Shown piece after piece: positions 22,283 through 34,800 of a stretch of 64,000 nt of DNA. The stretch spans positions 372,001 through 436,000 of the forward strand of contig JASJZC010000005.1 in NCBI GenBank assembly GCA_037178855.1, written 5' to 3'. Source of the DNA: Oscheius sp. JU75 (lineage: Eukaryota > Nematoda > Chromadorea > Rhabditida > Rhabditidae). The position numbers were made by a program, and so were the translations under genes. The notes below the pieces were generated by a model. It saw only the letters and a program-made list of their open reading frames with translations, did no database searches and had not been told where the DNA came from. How positions within the stretch are numbered: position 1 is the stretch's first letter; every line of letters starts with the position of its first letter.

Positions 22283-22590
22283 TCAAGTGTACTGTCCTTG
22301 TAGTAGTGACTTTTCTGGCAACTTTTCTATTTTGTCCGTACTCCAATAGGAACAGTGAGCCAGCATCTTCTCCCTCTCCAATTTTGTCGCCCAGTACATT
22401 CCTGGGCTATCCAAAATTCCAAAAGTGAAAAGTTGATATTTCTCGACCCGACCAGCTAAGAACTGAGCAAAAGTGCGCAAGCTATCCGCGTCCTTCAGCA
22501 GCCGTCGGATCAACATACATGTCCCAGGGCCAGAAGTGACAGAGGCTAGCCGGTCGAAGGCGATAGCAATGCTGGGAAAGCCTACTCAGT
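22283..22590 (-). other. Unassigned exon-like open frame
   Basis: A roughly 100-codon open frame has ordinary protein composition, unlike the low-complexity frames around it. One stretch (RRLLKDADSLRTFAQFLAGR) resembles the first helix of F-BAR/FCH domains. No flanking exons could be linked, so it may be a stranded exon, a pseudogene piece or chance. Confidence 0.2.
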
Positions 22591-22859
22591 ACATCTCTAC
22601 AAGAATTTAATAGACGACAAGAGAAAATGGTGGGGACAGGCAATCTGTCTGCTTAGATTTTACATGTGCGACATCTCGGCTCTTTCTTCTTGATTTTTTC
22701 TGGTGCCTTTTTTGTCCCCAAGAATGCATCTTTGAGCTTGGCAATGTTCTGCAAACTTGTGGAGTTTAGCCTGCTCTACAATTTTGTAGAACATTGCAAA
22801 CAGGAAAAAGCCTTCTTCCATAAAAACGCGCAACAAGTAGCGAACATCACCCTGAGAGG

Positions 22860-22871
22860 CAGGTAGATAGG

Positions 22872-22908
<37 letters not shown>

Positions 22909-23040
22909 AGTCAAAGAGACATTGAGATAGTGAGACACAGAGACAGCGAGGTATAATGACAGAGGGAGAGAGACAAAGAGACAGTAAAACAGAGAAACAG
23001 AGAGATAGAGAAGACTAGTTCCCTTAGGGTAAAGAGAGAC
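22860..23040. repeat. Degenerate GACAGAGA tract
   Basis: A pure GA run (22876-22908) passes into GAGACAGA-type octamers on the + strand. Confidence 0.85.
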
Positions 23041-26000
23041 AGATATAATCATCTCTTGTCTGGTTTCCTTCTTTCTTCCCGCCGATGCCGAATTCGGAGG
23101 GAGAAAAACAGCTTCCTCTTTGTATGCGTCAGTTTCCTGAAACAGATCGCAGAAAACTTCTCGAGACTTTGATTGGATCTACAGATTGTTTGTTAGGACT
23201 TGTTTTGTGTTTCATCGATGCTAGCTAAAAGATCCTATGTCCTTTGCTATATTTTCAATGATTGCCTTCGAGTATTTTAAAACTTGGCTAGATTTCTCTC
23301 CTTCCCGCAAACTTTGGAATTTCGTGACAGTGCAATGAGGCGTAGAAGCCATGACCTAGCTGGAGAGATCAGAACTGTGCTTTTGTGACAAGTTTTCTGC
23401 TGACTAAACACCAACTTGTACATATTTCTTTATGAAATACATATCGACTCTGTTGCGGTACAGAAGCTTTGAAACATGTAAGCCAATGAAAAGCACAAAG
23501 TTTATTAATAAAAGAAAAAGTTTTGAAAAGCAATGCGTTCTTCGTCCGGTATATGGCAAACATTAAAACTTTCTAATCCTTTGGGCAGAAATTTTTTCAA
23601 AGTAAAAGTGCGCCACAAAAGGAGGTTTCGTTTCAAGTTCGACATAAATGTGGATTTTACAGTAGAAGACTACTGGTCTTTTGGTACGTATTGTTATTTT
23701 ATCGTCTTAGATCTCTAATCCTTTTTTTGATAGTTTCAAATATTCCACCTAAAATGTTTGCCCAAATCGGTATAAGAAATCTTCCAGTTCTACTTTTACT
23801 TTCTTTTGATTATAAATTCATAAATTAGCAATATTCTTAATCTCTTCGTAGCCTGTCTCCCCTTTTTTCGATTCCAATTCTCCCGGACTTGTCACTGTCT
23901 CCATCTATTTGACCGTATCGGGACGGTAGTCTAACGGTCAAGGATCGAAAATAGACTCATTCCCTTCAATTCTTGGTCGAAAAAGTTCCATAAGTTTATA
24001 GCTTCCATTCCTCGATAAGCTTGTCCAGTTCTTGTTTGAACAAGCTACCCAAAGGACAGCCTGGGCGAGAAGAAGAGGGAGGCTTTTCTTTGCAACATAC
24101 ATGTTTCGGTGATTGTTTTATGCTTTGGGACTATAAAAATCTTAGAAACCGAGCTAATCCGTTCCTCTTTTGGTTCTCTCCCCCTTCATTGTGCGCGCCA
24201 ATCAAGCCTCTCTCCTCAATCCAACCGCTCTTTTCCAGAACAGAGCGCTCTCTAAACCGATCTCCCATCGGGTTACAGCCACCAGACCGTCCGAAGAACA
24301 CGATATCACACGGAGAGGCAGGGAGACAGAGAGACAGTTGCCGCAGGGCGCGAATCGGACGAGCGCATCTCCTCGATCCCCCGAAAAAGCCCGTCTTTCT
24401 CTCAATCATGTTTCTCCCACAATTCACACAGTCCCTTTTGTGTAACCTTGCCACACTTTCTGTGGACCCGAAATGATTCCGAGAAGCTTGTTCATTATTG
24501 TAACAAGCTGAGTTTAGTTATCTCTGCTTCTCTGTCTCTGTCTTTCTGTCCTCCTGTCCACTGTTTTTTTCCTTTCGATCCAATACCCAGAGAGACATCG
24601 AGAGGTCAAACACGTTCTGAAGGTTACTTACTCTTCTTATCCTATAAAAAACGTTACGCTATTCTCTCTTTCTCTAGAATAATATAGGAACGAGGGGAGA
24701 AAAAGCCTGACCAGCTGGTTGTCGTCCCCTATCATCATTCTCTCCCCCTCTCCGCCTGATCACTTTTTGCTGGGGATATAATTGGTCCGGAAGACTCGGA
24801 AGAATATCTCATTGACTCACTTTCGTTGTCAAGTTTTCTACGGGGAGTCTTCTTCCGCTTTGGATGGGACAGAGAGACATATTTTCTTGGCGCTTCCACA
24901 TATGCATAACAAAATTTGAACCAACGAAGATCTCAAGTATTTTTGTACTATTAGTTCACAAACTGACTACTACTTCCACATTTTATTGAGCCCCAATCGG
25001 TCAGTGGTTTGTCCGGAAACAGCAAGAAGTGAAACTAAAGAATAGCCTTCCTATAACTCTATTTTGATTTCAGGTCTCTGATACTCTCTGTCTCTCTGTC
25101 TCTCTGACTCTCTGCCTCTCTGTCTCTGTCTCATTGTAAACCAATACGGGTTCATCGATGCTATTAATTTGTAAGTGTGAAGCAGTTTAGAAAACCACAA
25201 TAGATCCTTAGAAAACAGCTTCCCTTTCTCTCCTTTGTGTAAATCCAATCTCTACCGAAGCGTGAAAGCTCCCTGTCCTTTCTCCCGCGTTTCACACTTC
25301 TTACACCGTTCCGAATCATAGAGATGGAATCTGTCGCTCTCTCGGGTCACCGACCCTTTTCACTCCTTATTTTCACCTCAAACTCTCTACTTGTCTTCTC
25401 TTCTGCCTTTTTGACAAACCTTTTGTTTTTTTTTTTAGATTTTTAGCTTCTAGTCCGAAAAAAAAACTACGAGTAATGTCATGATAATCACAGATAAAAT
25501 AGTCATTTCAATATTTGTCCAAGATTTAAAAAAAAGAGGCGATTTGTATTTTGTACAGATATTTGATACTCTCAATTGTTTTTTTCGTCGTACTGTAACG
25601 AACACATCATCTTCAGTGCCAAGCTTGAAACATTTCTTTTCTTTCCAAGTCTCAAAAAAACATAAAGGTAGTACTTCCCGGCTGAACAAGGACGAACCCT
25701 TTTGGTTTCAGGGTATCTACATAGACATTACTCCCAGTGGAAGCCGTTATGCTTACTTTTTCTGTATGACGATCCTATAACAAAAAAAGATAAAACATTT
25801 TTGTTTCAACCTTTCCTTATGAAATCTACGGACACCGTCTTAATGCTTTCCAGCTTACTTCAAAACATAATGTTTTCGTATGTTTTCACCCCAAAAAATA
25901 GCTGTCGTCCTACTCCCACTGTCCAAGGTCAATGCCTTTTTTCCTGCCGCTCTCGATGAAGTGTCGCTTCGTGTTAGGAGCTACTTTTCTCGTGCCCCTG

Positions 26001-27149
26001 TATGTTTACTATTGTTCCCAACAAACTTGGAGTCATTGTGTTACTTTTCTGTTTTGTGGGGGTAGGTAGGGAGAAAATAGCTACATTCAACTTCTGTGCA
26101 ATCAATTTTTTTTTCTTATGGTTCGCCCACACAGGAAAAAAAATATCTCTAAAAACTACCATGACTAACAAACTAGCGTGAAACATGAAAGTTTTGTTCT
26201 GAAGTGATAGAGCGATAGAACAGACAGAAAAACTTTTTTTTTCTACATAAAAGGGTCCCGAACGCTTTTCTGTCATCCCGTTTCTTCCCCGAAAAGTCTG
26301 CTGCTTTTACGGGGTGGAACGCCGTGATTGATAGCTGCCCCTAAGGCTTCAAGAAACCGCTTGAACGGGGGTAAGACCGTCACTGGAAACTAGCCAAAGG
26401 CGTTTTTATGAATAACAGCCGCGGCATATGATAGTTCTCTGTCTCCCTGTCCCCATGTCTTTCTGTCTCTAAGACCTTTGAACAATCTGAGACGTGTGGA
26501 GACTGAGACAACAGAGGGCGCGACTGACCGCCTGCGGTTGCGTGTTTGTCTTTTCTCAAGTGGCTCCAGAACGAAAAGCCCTGGACAATCCGGCCTTCTC
26601 TCCTGGAAGATGAACACAGATCTTTTTATCGATCACCCCGTTTGCGCCAAAAAGGCGGACAGTGAGAGACAACCTTGTTCCAATCAAAAGTCCAATTGCT
26701 GCTATTGAAATTGCCTCATGCCTCTCTTTTTTTTTCAAAGAGGATTTTGATCTTCCTTCCTCTTCGTTTTTTTCCCTTGTAACAAAGACAGACTGTCACT
26801 TTGTCTCTGACTCTCTGCTTCTCCAAGAGTCTCGCCCCTTTTTTGTCTCAAATTTCCTCTCTTGCACTGTCAGCTCTGGCTCCACTCACCGGACACCTTA
26901 GAGGTACCCTCACTGTCCACTCTTGACAAAACACGAGTCATCGCGCGCGAGAACACAAACACACCCAAGGGACTCTCATTCTTTGAATTCTTCTTTTGAG
27001 AGCTTAACTTTATTGTCTTATGCTCATCTAAAAGCCTGCCACTGTAGATTTTTCGAATAGAAGTGCACCCCTGTCCGAACTTAGTACCTACTTTTCTAGG
27101 TATGTGGCGCCTAGCAGCGAATGCTCGATTTCAAGCCAAAATTGAGCGA

Positions 27150-27540
27150 ATAAGATATTGCGACCTGTGTTTCGGGTCCAAAAAGTGATTTTTCAGCTTT
27201 AGCATGCTCTACAAAGTTGTAGCCCGTATCAAAAATTATAGCTCTATAACATCACATAGCTGAAAATCAACTTCTTCGATCGACCCGAAAAAAAATTATT
27301 TCATTTTTACCTTGGGCTCTGTCGTCCGTGTCACCTCCGTACCATCTCTCACTCGCCAGTTTCCTATAGATGCAGAAAAACAATTTCAAATCAGCTTTCG
27401 AGCTCATTGTTGTGGTACCCACAGACCATGATCGTTGTAGAACGAGTCTAACGAAGTAGCTTCGAGAGTGGTCTTTGGGCTTACTGCTTTTTGGAGAAGA
27501 GGGGCTCTGGCCTGACACTGTCGAGATAGAGCCTTTTTTC
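27150..27540 (+). repeat. Dispersed composite repeat, copy 2
   Basis: Same architecture and orientation as copies 1 and 3: TTCGGGTCCAAAAAGTGA, then CTCTACAAAGTTGTAGCCCG, then the invariant 58-bp core at 27422-27479, then a GAGGGGCTCTGG-containing tail also seen in copy 3. Confidence 0.85.
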
Positions 27541-28831
27541 AGAATCAGTTGAGCTGGTTCCAATTTACGGTTTTTCTATATAAAGTTCTTGAAATAATAC
27601 ATGAGTTTAACGTTTGACAAGATTGTAGCGTTACTCTTAGATAAAATCGACCAATACAGGTCGATCGAAACATAAAAGAATTGCCCGAGATTTACTCGCT
27701 AGCGTCAATTTTTCCAGTGTATTGAAAGAAGCATTACAATCGGTTCCATAGACCCTATAGTGCATTTATTCTGTCTCTTCTCCTTTCCCCACTTGTTTTA
27801 TGATCAGCCGACAAAGAGACTGTTTTCTCCCATTGCAATGAAAGCCTGCAGGTTAGGAAGAGCTAAAGATTGAAACACGAACTATCTTTTGGTTCCCAAG
27901 AAATAAGCTCTATGTAGTTTTCTTTCGGAAGATGTTTCAAGGTTTATCTTTAGCAGACAGAGATTCAATCATCTGTACGCTGATACAGACGATATCACTT
28001 AACAGTTATGTTTTTTTTTTGTTTCGTCCCAAGTAAAAATCATCAAGTTTCAAGTAGAAGCGTTTCACGAACTTCAGACTCTTTCTTCCAAAACAATTAT
28101 AATCATGCAATGACACTCATCGTTCCCGTCGTGCATTTGCTGCAAAATCTTCAAGCACTCTGACGACCCGCGCACACCGTTTGCGCTAGGGTGAAAAAGA
28201 CCGATGTCCCTAATTGACAACGGCCAAACGGGCGGAGAGAAAAGGCAAATTAGACGGTTTTCGTCATAGGGGGTTAGTTAAAAAAACAATGAGCTTGGAC
28301 GTGTTGACAAAAGTTTGAGGGAACAGTGACAAAAAGACAGAGAGACAGCCTTGCCTTACTCTATAGAACTTTATATGTTTCACTAGAAGCATAAAAGCAA
28401 CAGTTTCTTGCAGAGACAGGATGTATGGAACTTCGTGTTCCAAATTCAAACTTTTTTGTTTCATTAGAACTGCAAAGCTTTTGTAGGATTTTAGCTCGAC
28501 CAAGCCAGACGAAAATATAGTTCTTTCGTTTCTATTTCTGGACACAAAACTGTTTCCGTTTCAAGAAATACAGGAAAGTCAAAATTTTCCATTCGATTAT
28601 TGAGATCGCGCCTTTTTGATTTCCAATCACATTGTTTTAAACCTTTTTTGTCAGTTCTTTTGTTTTATGCGTGGAACAAAACGGAGCAATTTTTCTCATT
28701 TTTGAATGTGATCGTCATAGCTCTCATACCCTAAAGTTATTCCTTTCATCCTACACCCAAATCTCTCCGATATCTCCTCTCTTGTTGGGCCTTTATAAAG
28801 TCAACGTTTTTCAGTCGATGCCCTCATAGTA

Positions 28832-31800
28832 ATGTCGTCTCGTCGACTGACTGCTTTAGCATCAGTTTTACTTCTCTTCACCTCCGGCTACGGGCAGCCT
28901 CAAGCTGCCTGTTCCGTCTTCGACCCCTTCAAGGTCCTGCCGGACAACAATAAGGTGGGTTTTCCGTAATCTACAAAAGAAATTAGTACTTGAAAATGTT
29001 TGATGGTATTTATAGCTAGTCTTTGAAAGATAAGCCTGTTCGTCTTCAATTCAGATAGTTCTTTGCTAAAGTGCTTCTTTCTCTATGAGCCCAGCAAACT
29101 CTACTGATTCATTAACATCAGCAGTGCCTATCGATCATTGCAGAAACAAGAGAGAGGCCCTTCTAGCCGGGACCAAAATTTCAGTAGCTAGATGTTGAAA
29201 ACAAAAAATCGTGCAGAAATAGTGTAGGATTGAAAAATGTTTCATCTCAGCCTCTTTTCTATATTTCTGTCCTTGCTTGTAATTACTACCTATCGCAAAA
29301 TCCATTGCTTTTATGGAGTCTTGAAACCAAATACGAAAAATGAGGAATATTACTAACGTTATCCTGCAGTAACAATTCCTTGCTCGGTATCATAAGATGG
29401 CTAAAATAATAAACGTAGAAATGAAAAGGTAGACAATTTTCCTTCGTAAGGGTGAGGGTTTGGGCAACATATAGAGATATAGTCTGCCCAAACCTCCATT
29501 TTTCAGTTCCAAATCGGCGGAGCCTTCCCCCTGCACGAGGAGGACTGTAGTCAGCTGCGACCGGACACCGTCCAAGAAGTTGTAGCCATCCAATGGGCTC
29601 TGACCCACTGGAACCAGAATCCGGCCAATTTCAATGCCAAACTTGGACTGTATGCAGGAGACACCTGCTCTCGGCCTCGTGAGGCCTTGAGTCAGTCCCT
29701 GAGATTCTTGGATTCCGTCGGATTCCATGAGCCGGAAGAGTGCAGGAGCCAGACACCGGCACCGAGACTTTTGGGTGGGTTTGATTTTTTAATCTTAAAG
29801 AAAAAATGATTGAGAGACAGAGGGACAGAGACAGAGAGTCTTTGTTCAATGGAAATGACTCTCGAAGAAACCTTGACCTTGGCGCGTGCGCTATTTTCAA
29901 GCACTGACAACAGAAAAGAATTTGTTAGCAAAATAAGAAAGGGACTTTTTTTTCAACGACCCAAATTTCAGGCCTGATAGCACCCAAGGACGCCAACTCT
30001 TCACTGGCTCTCGGGACCGTGCTCTCTGTCTCCAGCATCCCTGTGGCCACCTACTCCACCCCCTCTGCCAATGCTCTTGTGGATCTGGAGCTCGAGTCTC
30101 TTGTCTCGACCACCCCTACCATCAGTGTCTATCTGGACGTCCTGGTCAGACTCATCAGCTCCCTACATAGCAATCTAGTCGCGGTCATTGACGATGGAAC
30201 AGGGAGTGATGTCACCAAACGGTTGGTGAAAAGTATATAGAGACTGACTCTCAACATATGTTTTTGATATCACATGCAGCAAAGTTGGAATGTTGTATGT
30301 TTCAAAACATCTATAAAGTCCTGAAAAAGCAGACAACCGAAAAGAAGAGAGAAGTAAACTTTTGTGTTTCATTGGAAAGGTATAAGGATACTAGTGACTC
30401 CAGGAGTGACCCCCGTATACTGTTACTGTTAGAAGTACACTCTCTCAAGAAAGTAGACGGTACCGTTTGTTTCGCCGTTTTGCCAACTTTGAAATCAATT
30501 GCAAATGAAAGAACGGGTTGAAAAACCATAAAGAACATGTCAACATCAATAGTCTATCTCTTTGTGTTTCTGCATGTATGTCCCTCTTCCTCTCAGTCTC
30601 TGCTTCTGTCTCTATGTGTCTCTCTTACACTGTCTCTGTTTCTCTGTCGGTCAGTCTCTGCCTCTGTGTCTCGATTTGTCTCTCTGTTTCTCTCTGTCCC
30701 TCTTTCCTTCTTTTTTTCTATCTGTCTGTCTGTCACCCTTCATGTGTGTCTCTCTATTTTTCAGTCTCTCTCATTGTCTGTGTTGTCCTTCCTCTCGGTC
30801 TCTCCGTTTCTCTCCTACCCTGCCTCTCCGTCTGTCCTTCTGTGTCTCTATCCGTTTCTGTTCCACTTTCTCTTTCTCCCTCCCTCTCAGTCTCTCTTTC
30901 TCCCTGTCTCTTCTCCTCTCTTCTCTCACTGTCTCTCCGTCTTACCGTCTCTCTGTCTCTCTAAGAAAATATCTTTGTCTCTGTCTGTCTGTCTCTCTGT
31001 CACTTCCACTGTCTGTCTTTTGGTTAATCTGTCTCTCTGGCGTACTCATTCTACCCATGATAAACAGAATTCGTCGTCCCATGTCTGAGTTATTGTCCAA
31101 CTCAATTAGTCGCAACAATTTGCAACAAGAACAAAAATGTTTGTTGCAATGTGTTTGGCAGGAAAAACATAACGATTCTGAGCTGGACAGCGTTTGTGTT
31201 GTTGAATCCTAAATGTGAGCAGATTTCAAACTTTCACAAATATTTCAAGGATACTATATTAAGCCTCGAAATAGCATGACACTACTAGTACTTCGAATGT
31301 GTTCATAAAAAACTAGAAATGTTTCCAGTTTGAGATAAAAGAGCTCGGTAGAATGAGTGATAATACTCCGATCACTTCGACTTCTTATTTCAACTGTTTT
31401 CATATGATATTTCACAAGAATTAGGGTCTCCTATTCTGATTTTCAACACATCTGACTTCCTCATTTCCAGTCTGGTTGACGGTCTTCGCAGCACCGATGT
31501 CTACGTTTCCGAAATGTTCTCTCTTGAAGCTACGGGGCTGTCCACAGCCGTCGATGATAGTGACTCCCATCTTATAGTGGCTTATCTGTCCAAAAGACAG
31601 CTTTTCGCTCTCTTGTCCGACGAATCTTTCACTGCCATCGAAAAAATGTTGATTTGGGTGCCGACGGAAGGAGAAGCTCTGGAAGAACACGAACAGATGA
31701 CACTGTTACCGCCGGAAGCCAAGTTGCAGGTAGGAAGAGACAGACATTTGTCTCTTTGTCTCTGTGTCTCCCTGTCTCTCTAGCTTTCTGTCTCCACGTA

Positions 31801-34800
31801 TCGCTGTCTCTCTATCCATCTAGCTCCCTGTTTCTTTAACTCTCTGTCCATCTGTCTCACTGTCTGTCTGTCTCTCTCTCCCTCTCTCTGTTTCTCTGGA
31901 AACTTTTTCATAAAACTTTTTCAGATGATCGTGGTCCAGCAGCGCTTCAAAGAGCTCCCTCAGTTCCGCGACTACTTCCTTCGTGTGCTGAAAAATAACT
32001 TCAAGAGTTATGCCCTTCTTACTTCGTATGTTCAACAGGTAGGAAATTTTTCACATTTGGTCGACCTCTTTTTTGTCAGCAACAAACCCAGTATCGTCCA
32101 TCTCTTGGGAATAACCTTATACATAGTGTGAAACATTTCTTGTGTGCTCTCCTAGAAGCAGCTTGGGTTTCAAAGTGTCGTTATATTTGCTCCGTGAACA
32201 ATTTGCCGAATTTAGGAGGAAGATAGACACATAGAATCATTGAAAATCTATTTTATGTGCAATCGCATGTCCAGAAAAAGTTTCACGCTCTGTTTATAGC
32301 ACATTTCGTATTTTAAAACCAATAGGATGTGATATAATGCTCCCAATTTTAGGTCTACAACTGCTCGAACCCGGACAACTGTCCAGTGGAGAAGTCGGTC
32401 ATGCTGAAGGAGTATGTCCAATCCAGGACTACAGAAGCAGCCATCAGAATGACCTATGCCTTCGCGGCTATCGGCAAGATTATTGGCGAGGATTCCAAGA
32501 AGGAGAGACTTTGGTAAGTTTTTTGAATGCCGGGGAGATGATACAACGATCCGGGTAATTTTTTTACTTTTGAAAAAAATTGAAAAAGTTCCTAAATAGT
32601 CCCTACTTGGAGATTTCTTGAAACACAAAATGTTCCGAAACAATTTGCTCTGAAACACATTTCATATCCTCGCATGCCGAGAAAAAGTCGCGTTGCACCC
32701 AAATTGTAAAGGCTAACCTAGTCAGTCGACCGGGAAGTTTTTTTGTTTTTTGGTCAAATGAAAGTTCCTACATTTTGCCAAAGGTACGCGGAGTACTAGA
32801 AATTTTAATGTCCAGTTTCAATTTTGACATTTAGAATGTTGAGATCCATCACATCAGTTCCAGACTTTGTGCGAAGATCCAATGATAACAGTGAAACATT
32901 TTTTTCTACAAAATTATTGGAAAAAATGCGATCTTTGTACTAGTATAAAAATCTTCTGGAAGATTCTCTATTGAAAGCATGCTGAAAGAGTCTCTACTTG
33001 AACAAAACACAAAATGTTCAGAAACAAGTTTGCTTGGAAAAATTGTTTCAACGGTGGTCTAAACAGAAAATAAAGAACTGAAAACTAGTATTGGCGAGGC
33101 TGTGATTTGAAAATGCTGTATTCTTCCATTGTTGAGATGCTTTAAACGCTGCATCAGTTTTCTGAAATAGAAACTGCCCAAACATAAATGTTTCAAATTT
33201 AATTGTTGAACTGTATGACGAAGCAGAGACTTTCTTCGCATCTGTGAAGCGTTTCGACCGGTTTTCTCAACCTATGTCACACTTTATACTGTGCTTGAAA
33301 TAATAAGCTTTTCACTGTCACAAACGCTTATCAAAAGTTCTATCATTCCTGTTGTAGAAAAAGGTGACGGTTTTATCTGCTGTGCAAGCGGAAGGAGTAG
33401 GGAAAGAATAACGCTGGTAGCGACTAAGAAACAGAGTCAATCACAAACACCTTCGCTCTTTCGGCTTTTTAAAGACAGTTTCAAAAATTCATCGGTTTCT
33501 CATCATCAATTCCCTTATATTTCGTTCCTGAAACCATAACTGTACCATATGGGAAACGAAGTGATGACCATGATCTGGCACTTCAGAGTTGCTTAATTGT
33601 CCCCATTTTTCAGCCAGCACCCCTCCTCCGACTGTACCTCCCTAATCGTAGACGAGCTACTGGCCCTCGACTACGAGTTCGGAGTTAACGACCCGTCCGA
33701 GTTTACTGGCGAACGTCTCCGTTTCTATCGCTCTGTTCGTGACGGGACCGTTCAGGTCTCTGGACTCACAATAGACGCTCTCCGTCTCAAGTCGGGACAG
33801 GCCTATCGGATTTTGTCTTTTACGACCGGGAATGCACCGACGGTCGTCGCATCGTCTTTGAGATCCGAAGATGCTTCTGTCAGGAGCATCTGTAGTCCAT
33901 TCAGACCGTTCTGTGGACAGTGCCAGTCGATACAGACAGTTTCATCCGACAGACACTTTTTGAGCATACCGAGACACTACCCGATGTATCTTTTGGGGCT
34001 CTTTGATCTGCACAGTGGAGCTGCTTGCCGATCAATGGCGGCCACTGACATTTCTCTGCCGATGGCCTTCATTCATACGGTACGTAGAGAGAAACGGCGA
34101 GACAGAGAGACAGAGAGACTGAGAGATAGATGACTATCCAACTCTTCCAGGTGTGGACCTTCAAGCAGCGTTTCCCGCAACTTTCCCTTCTCACAAATCT
34201 GGAAATGGGAGCTCTGGTTGTGGATTCCTGTACCTCAGCCCGTCAAGCGGTCGAAAGTGTCGTCAGAGCCGAGTCTCAGTGCTTCCGATTCAGTCAAGCT
34301 GCCAGAAATATCACTATTGTTCCGGGATCTGTTTTTGGTAAATGTGTTCTCATCAAATAGCTAAAAATGATTCAGGATACGTTTCCGGTCTGTCAGGAGA
34401 GTCCGAACAAGGACTGCGTGGCTTCTTCAGTGCTGCAGACTCTGACGCAGCTCTGGTCTCTGCCTCTCCCGATTCGGCCACCTCGAAAATCTTTTCTGCT
34501 ACCCCAGCAGCCAAGAACCAAGCCCTGGCTCTACTTCGTCTTCTAAACAGGATGAAATGGCAATTTGTTACGGTAGCCCTGTCGGAACAGGACGCCGAGT
34601 CTCTGGCTCTCTTCCACCAGTTTGAGAGACTGGCACTAGACAGGTAGGGTGAAAGACATTGACAGAGACAGGCATAGACAGAATACAGCGAGTTCGGTTG
34701 AAAAAGAAATGGTCTAAAGGGAAAATGCAGCGGAACTGAAAGACAGAGAGACATTGGAGTCAGTGGAAAAAAATTTGATACTTGTTTGCAAAACACCCCG

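Larger units (their letters stand above)
19896..28831. other. 9-kb gene-poor region
   Basis: I could not build a convincing gene here. Contents: a short TIR element (20128-20311), a long-TIR element (20608-21588), an exon-like ORF (about 22283-22590, minus), a GA tract (22860-23040), a decayed A-box-like site near 23926, a full dispersed-repeat copy (27150-27540), and scattered CT-rich runs. Open frames elsewhere are low-complexity. Confidence 0.55.

Noticed and set aside
30518-31212. Three overlapping ORFs of 148-216 codons on the + strand
   Set aside because: They lie in a CT-octamer tract and read only as Ser/Leu/Cys-rich repeats. Flanking receptor exons splice cleanly across them.
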